Below are positions 48,093 to 59,000 of a stretch of 64,000 bases of DNA, piece after piece. Position 1 is the stretch's first letter. Every line of letters starts with the position of its first letter. This DNA comes from Flavobacteriales bacterium (GTDB lineage: Bacteria; Bacteroidota; Bacteroidia; Flavobacteriales_F; PHOS-HE28), in NCBI GenBank assembly GCA_030584065.1, contig CP129489.1:2027497-2091496 (forward strand), written 5' to 3'. Under the pieces are notes generated by a model. That model was given only the letters and a program-made list of their open reading frames with translations, made no database searches and was not told the DNA's origin. A program made the translations under genes and the position numbers.

Positions 48093-48124
48093 GCCGGGTC
48101 TCCCAAGGAACGAGTGGCCCCTGC
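48093..48124 (-). repeat. 32-bp element related to the repeat R hairpin
   Basis: Aligned to the reverse complement of the hairpin in repeat R, 28 of 32 bases agree (shared core ggaacgag, tctccc). The arms are degenerate here. It lies in the leader of the FISUMP gene. The rest of 48046-48347 shows nothing I can name. Confidence 0.65.
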
Positions 48125-48347
48125 GCTGACCTTCAATAGCGGCCGCCCCAGCTACAATGGGAAGCGCTCCGCGATCGGCCACCTCCAGCATGATCGGTGT
48201 CGCGGGGTCCGCCCACCGCGCGCATGCCAAGCGCTCGGCGAAACCACTGCGGGAGGGGAATGGCGATGGCGCGAATGGGATGGTAATCGGCTGGATCGTA
48301 CTTTGGATGCGGCGGTGCCTGATGCCGCCACCGAAGCCGGAGCAACC

Positions 48348-49118
48348 ATGCGCCATCCGTTCATCACCCGTGCGCTTCCCGGAGCGCTGAGCCTCCTCTG
48401 CCTCTTCTCCTGTGCGAAGGACAACGAGGAGCAGGCCGCTGCCGGCGGCGGCGGCACCACGCCACCGCCCCCGCCGCCGGCATCCACCTCCTTCGTGCCG
48501 GTGGAGCTCATCCACGACAGCATCACCGACATCGATGGCAACCAGTACTACACCGTGCTCATCGGCACGCAGGAGTGGATGGCGCAGAACCTGCGCACCA
48601 CGCGCTACCGCGATGGCAGCGCCATCCCCTATGTGCCCGACAATGCCGAGTGGACCGCATTGGACACCGGAGCCTGGTGCAACTACGTGAACAACGCCAT
48701 CTACGACTCTCCGTGGGGCAAGCTGTACAACTGGTACGCCGCCGCAGCGCCGAACATCTGCCCCGAGGGCTGGCACGTGCCCACGCTGTGGGAGTACGAC
48801 ACGCTCAGGACCTATCTGGGCGGCAGCACTGTGGCCGGGGGGAAGATGAAGTCCACCTCCACGCAGCTCACCTTCGGGTGGATGGGGGGCAACGCCGGTG
48901 CCACCAACGAAAGCGGCTTCACCGCGTTGCCGAACGGCCGCCGCAGCTTCGACGGCGCGTACGATGTAACGCCGGGGCACCACGCCTACTTCTGGACGTC
49001 CACCCCGCAAAGCACGGGTTACAGCTACCGCTACCGGCTCTGGACCGGCGACAGCACCTTCAGCCAAGGGACCGACATCAACAGGTACGGCTTCTGCATC
49101 CGCTGCCTGAAGGATTGA
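48348..49118 (+). CDS. FISUMP-domain lipoprotein (256 aa)
   Basis: Start chosen at the ATG at 48348 because it yields a lipoprotein signal (ALSLLCLFSC, acylated Cys22). A Gly-rich and Pro-rich linker (GGGGTTPPPPPP) follows. The rest is a Fibrobacter succinogenes major paralogous (FISUMP) domain: IDGNQYYTVLIGTQEWMAQN, CPEGWHVPTLWEYDTL, ESGFTALPNGRR, YFWTSTPQSTGYSYRYRL, GFCIRCLKD. Such proteins are membrane-anchored and common in Bacteroidota and Fibrobacteres; a binding role is assumed, no catalysis known. It converges on the gene at 49167 with 48 bases between stops and no visible hairpin. Confidence 0.88.
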   Translation: MRHPFITRALPGALSLLCLFSCAKDNEEQAAAGGGGTTPPPPPPASTSFVPVELIHDSITDIDGNQYYTVLIGTQEWMAQNLRTTRYRDGSAIPYVPDNAEWTALDTGAWCNYVNNAIYDSPWGKLYNWYAAAAPNICPEGWHVPTLWEYDTLRTYLGGSTVAGGKMKSTSTQLTFGWMGGNAGATNESGFTALPNGRRSFDGAYDVTPGHHAYFWTSTPQSTGYSYRYRLWTGDSTFSQGTDINRYGFCIRCLKD

Positions 49119-49166
49119 GGCGCTCAAGCGGATGTGGCCCGGCACGCTGACACCGCGCCTATCCCC

Positions 49167-49544
49167 CTACTCCAGCTCCAGCAGCAGCCCCGTCCAATCC
49201 CCGCGGCTGTCCATCCGCACCCAGTCGCCATTGCGCACGCCGCGGTACACCTCCACCTCGGCCCCGCTGCTGTCGCGGGCGGTGATGCGCAGGTCCGTGA
49301 GGAAGTTGGACGGGTACACGTGGCCGCCCGATCCCTCCACCACCTCCAGGATCTCTGCCGTGGCGCCGGCCGCGATGCTGTCCACCCGCAGGGCGACCGC
49401 ACCGCTGCGCTGCTGGGCCCACAGGTGCACCGTGGCATCGCCGCCGTTGCGCACCAGGTAGCTGGCCCTGCTGCGCGGCTCCACCTTCATGCACGCGGCA
49501 AGGCCCAGCGCCAGGAGCAGGATGGGCAGCCTTTCACGGTGCAT
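49167..49544 (-). CDS. Small lipoprotein (125 aa)
   Basis: The ATG at 49544 gives a clear lipoprotein signal (ILLLALGLAAC, Cys18); the longer open frame upstream is Arg/Pro/Ala-rich and not credible. The mature part is a small beta-rich domain (ASYLVRNGGDATVHLWAQQ, TAEILEVVEGSGGHVYPSNF, LTDLRITARDSSGAEVEVY, DWVRMDSRGDW) without Cys. No family recognised. Likely anchored in the outer or inner membrane facing the periplasm. Confidence 0.65.
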   Translation of the reverse strand: MHRERLPILLLALGLAACMKVEPRSRASYLVRNGGDATVHLWAQQRSGAVALRVDSIAAGATAEILEVVEGSGGHVYPSNFLTDLRITARDSSGAEVEVYRGVRNGDWVRMDSRGDWTGLLLELE

Positions 49545-50095
49545 GCGGCGAAAGTAGGGGCGGCGCCGCGCCGAGGCCCCCTCCTCCGCTGCGGGGCGCC
49601 ACCGCTGCCGCAGGGCCTCATGCACCGCACCTTGCGGAGCATCGCCGCTGCGTGCCGCCCACCTGGAGGAAGGAGCCGGACGCCCGCCCGCTGCCCTCCC
49701 GCGCTGCGGCGCGTATGCAAGAATGACCTGAAACGTTGCGTCACCGGGCCGGTGCGCGCAGGGCGCCGCCGCATGCGCCGTAATCGCCTGATGCTGTGCG
49801 CGAACCGCCCGGGGAAGCCCGCTCCGCATCCGCCCTGCACGCAGCGATCGCCCCCCGGTTGCCAGCGGTGGATAAAAATTTCACCATCGGCCTGTGGAAA
49901 AGCGGCCACTACATTCGCCCCTGCGAATACGTTTCCGCCAATCGAAGAATTTTGACGCTCCACGCCCTTACCGGCTCCATCGTCACCCGATCCACCGCTG
50001 CGGCCTCGCGCGGAGGCAGCGGCGCACCGCACCTTTTCCCGAACCCCAGCCGGCCCTGAGCCGGTGCTGACATCCGACAACCAAAGCCCTGTTCC
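49545..50095. other. Divergent intergenic region (551 bp)
   Basis: Lies between the small lipoprotein gene (minus) and giant gene E (plus). No convincing ORF. AT-richer patches at 49870-49885 and 49940-49960 and a TACATTCG box at 49912 could belong to the giant gene's promoter, but no TTG stands at the right distance. No hairpin or repeat seen. Confidence 0.4.
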
Positions 50096-53000
50096 ATGTC
50101 CACATTCAACCCCACCCCGAAGAGCGGCAGTACCGGTACGCGCATGCTGAAGCGCGCCCTGCTCCTGGCCGCGCTGGTGCTGCCCGCAGTCCTGTGGGCC
50201 CAGGTGAACTACACCCGAAGCACCTTCACCGGAACCTACACGCCCATCACCACCGGCGGTGGCGCGCTCACCGCCGGCGCTACCGGCGACGGCGTGTACA
50301 CCAACGGCCTGCCGATCGGATTCAATTTCGATTACAACGGCACCGTGTACACCACCTTCGGGGTGAGCACGGACGGCTTCATGAGCTTCACCGCCACGAC
50401 CAACTCGCTCACGAACACGAACCTCTTCTCCGCGACCGCGCCCAACGCGGTGATCGCACCGTGGTGGGACGACCTGAACACCAATGCCGTGGGCACCAAC
50501 CCCGCAGGGTCCATCCTGTACCAGACCACGGGCGCTCCGGGCAGCCAGGTGCTCACGGTGCAGTGGATCGTGTCCAGCTACTGGAGCACATCCGCTGGCC
50601 AGCCACGCCTGCTCAACTTCCAGGTGAAGCTCTACGAGGCCACCGGGGATATTGAGCTCTGGTATGGCGATGCAATCGGCACGACCACCAATACCGCCGA
50701 ATCCGCCTCCATCGGCCTGGAGAGCGCCACCGGCGGCAATGGGCAGTACATCGATGCGGTGACCGGCTCGCGCTTCACCAGCAACAGTACCCTGCAGAGC
50801 AACCGCTGGCCCGCCTACAACTTCCGCTTCACCCCCGGCAGCGCAGCTCCTGTGGCGGCCGGCACCTACAACGTGGGCGTGGGCCAGACCTATGCCAACC
50901 TGAACGAAGCCGTGGCCGACCTGAACCTGCGCGGCGTGAACGGCGCGGTGACCCTCAACCTCACCGACGACCAGTATGACGCGACCCCCGCCGGCGGCAG
51001 CCACTTCTTCCCCATCCTGCTGGGCCCCGTGAGCGGTGCCAGCGCCACCAACACCATCACCATCACCAAGAGCGGCACCCCGGCGGTGATCACCTATGAC
51101 GGGGCGCTGGGGTCCAGCGGATCCCTGGGCAACCAGGCTTCCACCACCGGCGTGGGCGGCTCCAACGTGGACCCCATCATCGGCCTGGTGGGCGCTGATT
51201 ACGTGACCATCCAGAACGTGACCCTGCTCGGCCCCAGCGGCAGCCTGGTGGACCATGGCATCGGCCTCTACAACAGCTCCGCCACGGATGGCGCCACCAA
51301 CAACACCATCCAGAACGTGACCGTGCAGATGAACCGCGGCAACACGGGCAGCCGCGGCTTCCGCATGAACACCGGCACCACCCCCAGCTCGGCCGCCGGC
51401 GCCAACAGCAACAACACCTTCCGCGACTTCACCATCCGCAACGTGTACGCGGGCATCGAGTTCAGCGGCAACGCCACCTGGCCCGACGTGAACACGCAGA
51501 TCGTGGCCACGGATTGCAACACGCCCAACAGCATCGGCGATCCGAACACCGCATTCGACATCGGCGGCGGCAACTCTTCCACGGCCTCATACGGCATTCA
51601 GCTCACCAACCAGAGCGGCTTCACGGTCAACGGCAATGCGATCCGCAACGTGAGCAACACCACCGGGCAGCTGGATGGCATCAACATCGTTGCCTTCCAA
51701 GGGACCTGCACAGTGGCCAACAACGTGGTCCGCACCATCACGCGCAACAGCACCAGCTCCACTGTTGCGCTGACCGGCATCCGGGCCACGCATCCCACCA
51801 CCGGCACGCACGCGCTGCGCATCTACAACAACGCGATCAGCGAGGTGCGCAACCTCTATACCGGTACGATAACCGCCACACGAAGCCCCTTGGGCATCTA
51901 TGCACCCACCACTGGCGGCGCGAACACCCAGAGCTTCGAGGTGTGGAACAACACCATCAGCATCGACCAATCTGCCAATCCGAACATCTCCAGTTCCTGC
52001 CTTGAGATCGCCAGCACGGCCACCACCGGTGCCACCTGGACGGTGCGCAACAACATCTTGGCGAACTACACTACGGGACAGACCGGCGTGGGGCGCCACT
52101 TCGGCGTGGTGCACTCCAACAACGGCACCATCGTAGGCGCCACTGGATCATTGCTCAGCAACAACGCCATCTACATCGCAGACGGTGCCGGCACCACCGG
52201 GTTCACCGCTGGCGGTGGCGGCTCCTCGCTGACCACCACTCCCTCGGCCACCTACAATGGACAGGCTGCCTGGGATGCAGCATCTGCACAGGTGGGCGCG
52301 AACCTTGACGACAATCCCAACCTGACGACAGGGCTGGAATCGGCTTCCGCCGCATTGAATGGCGCGGGAGCCGCCGTGCCCGGTTACCTCACCGTGGATG
52401 CCGCCTGCGCCCCGCGCCAGAACGACATCGGCGCCTTCAACATCAACGCCTGCGTGACGCCGGTGGCCGGCACGATCGATGGTTCGCCCCTCGCCTGCCT
52501 CGGCCAGGCCAATGCCCTCTCGCTCGATGGCGCCTCCAGCGGCCTCGGCATCAGCTACCAGTGGCGCTACGGCCCGGTGGGCGGCCCCTATGACGACCTG
52601 CTCGGCACCGCCCTTACCCAGAGCACCAGCGGCCTGCCCTTGGGCAGCTACGAAGTGGTGGTGGACGTGATCTGCTCGGCCGGCCCCACCACGGTCACCA
52701 CGGCGCCCTTCGCGCTCACGGTGAACCCCGTGCCCACCGCCTCGGCCAGCGCGGGCCCCGCCTGCATCGGCCAGACACTGCAGCTCGCCGGCACCACCGA
52801 CATCGGCACCGGCTTCACCTGGTCCGGCCCGAACGGCTTCAACAGCACCCTGCAGAACCCCACCATCGGCAGCCTCACCGCAGCCGCCAACGGCACCTAC
52901 ACCTTCATCGCCTCGGCCGCGGGCTGCAGCAGCACCCCGGCCACTGTGGCGGTGAGCACCGTACAGCCCCCCACGATCAGCTCGGTCACCGCTTCGCAGA

Positions 53001-56000
53001 ACCCCATCTGCATCAACAGCTCGGCGCAGCTGAATGCCGCAGCGACCGGTGCCCAGCCGAACGTGCTCATCTCCGAGGTGGTCCTTTTCCGCACCGGTAC
53101 GGGACAGACGCCGACCTATCCGGCGCACATCACCGGTGCCGACCTGGCCGAACTGGTGAACGCCTCTACCGTGCCGGCCGACATCAGCGGCTGGACCATC
53201 CAGGCTTTCGCGAGCAACGGCACCACCCCCAGCCATAGCCTGACCTTTGCCCCGGGCACGGTGATCCCGGCCAATGGCGTGGCCGTGGTGCACTTCGGTT
53301 CGGGCACGGACAACGTCCCTCTCCTGTACTTCAACACGGGCGGCTCCAGCGACACCTACTTCTCGGGTGGCCCGATGGGCGTGGTGCTGAAGAACGGCAG
53401 CTTCGTCATCGATGCCGTGGGTGCCGGAACATCCTTCACCTGGAACCCTGCCACCGGTGTGACCGCCGGGGATTGGAGCGGTGTGGCCAGCTCACCGAGC
53501 GGCATTGCCGGTTCCATCCGCACCGCGCTGTCGGACAACAACACAGGGGCTGACTGGACCGCCTCTTCCGTTGGCCTGCCGCAGACCATCGGCACCTACA
53601 ACAACTACAACAATCCGAACTCCAGCCCCATCGCTTCCTACGCATGGGACCCTGTGACCTTCCTGGACGATGCCACCATCGCCAACCCGCAGGCATCGAA
53701 CGTGACGGCCACCACGGCCTACACGGTGACGGTGACCAATACGGCCGGCTGCGCCTCGGTGGGGAACATCACCCTTCAGGCCAACCCGGCCATCGGGCCC
53801 ACGCAGGCCGAGATCAACCCCGACCCGGCGGAGTTCTGCACGGGCGGCGATGTGGAACTCACCGCCAGCCCCCTGGGCGGCGGCGCCCCCTACACCTACA
53901 CGTGGACCGACCCGAACAACGTGACGGGCGCGCCCTCCAGCTCGGCCACCCAGGTGGTGAACATCCCCGGCCTTTGGACCGTGCAGATCGATGATGCCTG
54001 CGGCGGCACCGCCACGGCGAGCATCACGGTGGTGGAGAACCCCACCCCCACGGCCTCGGCCAGCGCCGGCCTGGCCTGCCTGGGCCAGACCCTGCAGCTG
54101 ACGGGCACCACCGACATCGGCACCAGCTTCGCTTGGACCGGCCCCAACAGCTTCGCCAGCACCAGCCAGAACCCCACGGTGAACCCCGTGGTGCCGGCCA
54201 GCGCAGGCACCTACAGCTTCGTGGCCACCCTGGGCGATTGCTCCAGCGCACCGGCCACGGTGACCGTGAGCCCGCAGCCCGCCCCCATCATCTCGTCGGT
54301 GACCGCCACCCCCAACCCGGTCTGCGCCGGCACGGGTGATGTGCAGCTCAATGTGAACGCGTTCGTCGGCTACGCCGGCGCACCCATCGCCTACGCGCCG
54401 CTCAGCCCCGCAGGGCCTGTCACCCCCGGCCCCACGGGCGATGACAGCATGTCGGGCGACGTGGCCATCGGCTTCACCTTCCCCTTCTTCGGCGTGAACT
54501 ACACCACGCTGCGCATCAGCACCAACGGCTTCATCACCTTCGCCAACACCACCGATGCGGGCTGCTGCTCCGGTGAGCTGCTGCCCACCAACGATGTGAA
54601 CCAGCCCAACAACGTGATCGCGCTGGCCTGGGAGGATTACAACACGGGCCTCGGCGGCACCATCGACTACTTCACGCTCACCGCCCCGAACCGCTTCGTG
54701 GTCCGCTACAACAACGTGATCCGCTTCGGCAGCACCGGCGCGCTCGACGGCCAGATCGTGCTCTTCGAGGACGGCACGGTGGAGATGCACATCGCCAACT
54801 CCAACACCACGGGCGGCGACATCATCACCCAGGGCCTGGAGAACGCCGCCGGCACCGAGGCCATCACCGTCCCGGGCCGGAACGCAGCCGAGTACAGCAT
54901 CACCAACGACGGCTACCGCTTCTCGCTGCCCCAGGCTGACTACCTGTGGACGCCCAGCACCTTCCTCACCTCCGATGTGATCGCCAACCCCGTGGCGGAG
55001 GCCCCCACGGCCACCACCGCCTACAGCGTCCTGGTGTCGTCCACCAACGGCTGCGAATCCACCGGCAACGTGACGATGACGGTGAACCAGAGCCCCGATG
55101 TGGACCTGGCCGTGGTGCAGGACTGCATCAACTCGGCCTTCTCCATCAGCGTGCTGGTGAACAGCACCGGCAACGGCCCCACGGTCGACCTCAGCTACAC
55201 GGTGAACGGCGGCACCCCCGTGGTGGTGAGCGGCCTCGCCGCCGGCCCGCAGGCCCCCCTCGGGCCCTTCCTGGGCACCGATGACGTGGTGGTGACCATC
55301 GTGGACCCCGCCGCCGGCTGCAACACCACCCTGCCCGTGTTCCGCAGCGGATGCCCCGAGTTCATCGTCTGCCCCAACATCCTCACCAAGACCTACTGCT
55401 ACGAGAACAACGACACCCGCAGCTGGCTCTTCGAGGCGCCCCCGGGCGAGACCATCCGCCTGCGCTTCGTGAGCGGCGGCATGGAGCCCAATGACATCAT
55501 CAACATCTACGACGGCGTGGACGACAACGCGCCCTCGCTCACCGCGGGCTCCTTCGCCAACCTCTTCGGCGTCACCGTGGTCTCCACCGGCCAGAGCATC
55601 TACATGGTGGTGGCCAGCGATGGCAGCGGCAGCTGCGCCGACAACGACCCCCTCGCCTCCACCTGGGTGTGGGAGGTGCAGTGCAACCCCGGCTGCGTAG
55701 ACCCCGCCGGCTCCGTCGCCACCGTGCTCGACTGCTTCGAGCAGCGCTTCTCGCTCGACGTGGGCGTCGACTTCGTGGGCGACGGCGCCACCGTTGACCT
55801 GGAGTACAGCGTGAACGGCGGAACGCCCGTCACCATCCCGGGCCTGATCGACTTCGACATCCAGAACATCGGGCCCTTCGCCTTCGGCGATGACGTGGAG
55901 GTCTTCCTGCGCCACGACTTCGACGGCTCCTGCGACCTGAACCTGGGCACCTTCACCGAGGAGCAGTCGGCCTGCCCCAACGACGAGCCCTGCTCCGCGT

Positions 56001-59000
56001 GGATCCTGCCGATGAACCCCAACTACACCTGCACGGCCACCTCGCCCGGCAACATGACCGGTGCCACGCTCACGGCCGGCATCACGGGCGGCTGCACCGG
56101 CGTGGTGCAGGACCGCTGGTACCGCTTCACCGCCACGGCCCCCACGCACCGCGTGCAGCTGGGCGGCACCACCACGGGCCTCTCGCACTCCATCTACACC
56201 GGCACCTGCGGCGCCCTGACCTTGGTGCCCGGCACCAGCTGCGTGAGCGGCGCCACGGCCAGCAACCCGGCCAACCTCACCATCGGTGAGATCTACTGGG
56301 TGCGCGTGAGCCGCACCACCGCGGGCACCAACGCCTACACGGTGTGCGTGAGCGCGCCGCCGCTGATCGACGTGGACGCCACCGTGCTGGTGGAGCCCCT
56401 GGCCGCCGGTTGCTACACCGCCGCCGAGGACGTGATCGTGCGCGTGCTGAACAACGCCATCTACCCGCTTGACCTGAGCGTGAACCCGCTCACGGTGAAC
56501 GTGGCCGTCACCGGCGCCGCCACCGCCAACCTCAGCGGCACGGTGAGCACCGGCATCGTGGCCCCCGCCGCCACCATCGACGTGACCATGAGTGCCACGC
56601 TCGACATGACCGCCGCTGGCACCTACACCTTCAACGGCAGCGCCGTGGTGGCCGGTGACGGCAACGCCACCAACGACGGCATGACCGCCGCCAACCGCAT
56701 CAACGCGGCCACGGTGGCCATCCCGCAGACCTGCAACTTCACCGGCTTCACCGGGTCGAACCTCACCACGGTGTTCCCGAACTTCCGTGAGGGCGCAGGC
56801 GCCGCATTGCCGGCCGGCACAACCAGTGGATGGCTCAGCTCCAGCGCGCTGGGACAGGCCACCGCGCGCATCAACCTCTTCGGCACCACCCGCAACGAGT
56901 GGATCGTGGGACCGAAGTTCGTACCCGTGCTGGGCACCGTGCTGCAGTACAAGATCGCCATCACGGACTTCGCCTCCGGTGCAGCCGACCCGGCTGGCAT
57001 GCAGGGCACCGATGACCGGGTGCGCGTGATGATCAGCACCGATTGCGGCGCCAGCTACAGCGAGATCTTCGTGCACAACGCCGCCAACACCGTGGGCATC
57101 ACCAACAGCCTGGTGCAGCAGCAGGTGGACCTGAGCAGCTACGCCGGGCAGCCGGTGATCATCGCCTTCCTGGCGCAGGACGGCCCGGTTGACAACACCC
57201 CGGACTACGACTTCCACCTGGATGACATCAACATCACCAACATCGCCGTCTGCGCCGGCGCACCGGTGGCCGGAACGGCGGCCGGCTCGCAGCCAGGCCC
57301 CGTCTGCGCACCCGCCAGCACGAACCTGAGCCTCACCGGCCAGAGCACCGATGCCGGCGTGGCGGTGACCTGGTGGAGCTCCACGGTGAACGGCGGCCCC
57401 TACACCACCAACGTGGGCAGCGGTGCTTCCGTGACCGCCAGCGGCCTTACCGAGACCACCTACTTCGTGGCCTCGGTGAAGTGCCTGGCCACCAACGACA
57501 GCACGCTCTCCAACCAGGTGAGCATCCAGGTGACGCCCACGCCGACCGCCAGCGCCAGCGCCGGCCCTGCCTGCACCGGCCAGGACCTGCAGCTGACCGG
57601 CACCACCGACTTCGGCACCACCTTCAGCTGGACCGGCCCGAACTCCTTCAGCAGCACGGACCAGAACCCGCTGATCACGGCCATCACCACGGCCGCCCAG
57701 GGCACCTACACCTTCACGGCCACGGCCAACGGCTGCTCCACCCAGGGCACGGTGGCGGTATCGGTGAACACCACCCCGGTGATCACCAGCCTCACCGCCG
57801 ACCCCAACCCGGTGTGCATCGGCGCCAACAGCCAGCTGAATGCGACGGCCCCGGTGTCCGGGTACAGCCTGGGCAGCAGCGGCACCAGCTTCATCGACAT
57901 CAGCGGCACGGGAACGGCCATCCCCGGCGTGGGTGATGACACCGAGCACAACATCACCATCCCCGGCGGCTTCATCTTCAATGGGGTGAACTACACCGAC
58001 GCGCGGGTAGGCGCCAACGGCGTCATCGTGTTCGGTGCGACGGCCGGTGATATCTCGCTCACCAACGCCGCTCTTCCGACCGGTACGGTGGCCGCAGGCA
58101 ATGCCTTCCTGGCGCCGTGGTGGGACGACATCGACAACGATGCGGGCGGCGGCCAGATCTTCATCGGCCAGAGCGGCAACCTGCTCATCGCCCAGTGGAA
58201 CAACTGGGGCCGTTCCGCAGCGGTCGCCGGCCAGGTCATCACCTTCCAGGTGCAACTGGACCAGGTGACCGGGCAGATCTTCTTCGTCTACCCCGACGTC
58301 ATCTTCGGTGGCACACAGGCCGCCGCCAATGACAACGGCCTCAACGCCACGGTCGGCATCCAGTGGGCCAACGCGGCCGGAAGCGCCATCCAGTACAGCT
58401 TCAACCAAGCCAGCCTCGTCGATGGCCAGGTGATCAGCTTCACGCCGAACCAGGCCACCTTCTCGTGGAGCCCGGCCACCTACCTCACGGCCACGAACGT
58501 GGCCGATCCCGAGGCCCAGAACGTGCTGGCCGACATCACCTACACGGTGACGGCAACGGCCACCAACGGCTGCGTGTCCGCACCGGCACAGGTGACGCTG
58601 GAGGCCAACCCGGCCATCCAGGCGGGTGAGGCGGAGATCAACCCCGACCCGGCCAGCTTCTGCACCGGCAGCGATGTGGAGCTCACCGCCGTGCCCCAGG
58701 GCGGCGGCGGCCCCTACACCTTCACGTGGACGAGCCCCAGCAACGTCACCGGCGCGCCCAGCGCATCGCCCACCCTCACGGTGGATGAGGCGGGCACCTG
58801 GAGCGTGCTGATCGAGGATGGCTGCGGCAGCGATGCCACCGCCACCGTGGTCGTCACCGAATACGCCGTGCCCGTGGCCAGCGCCAGCAGCAACAGCCCC
58901 GTATGCGTGGGCGCCGACATCGAACTGCAGGGCGGCAGCGACGTGCCGGGCAGCACCTTCGCCTGGACCGGACCGTTGAGCTTCAGCAGCACCGATGAGG

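Noticed and set aside
49796-50059. 87-codon plus ORF before giant gene E
   Set aside because: Runs through the likely promoter region and has no recognisable features.
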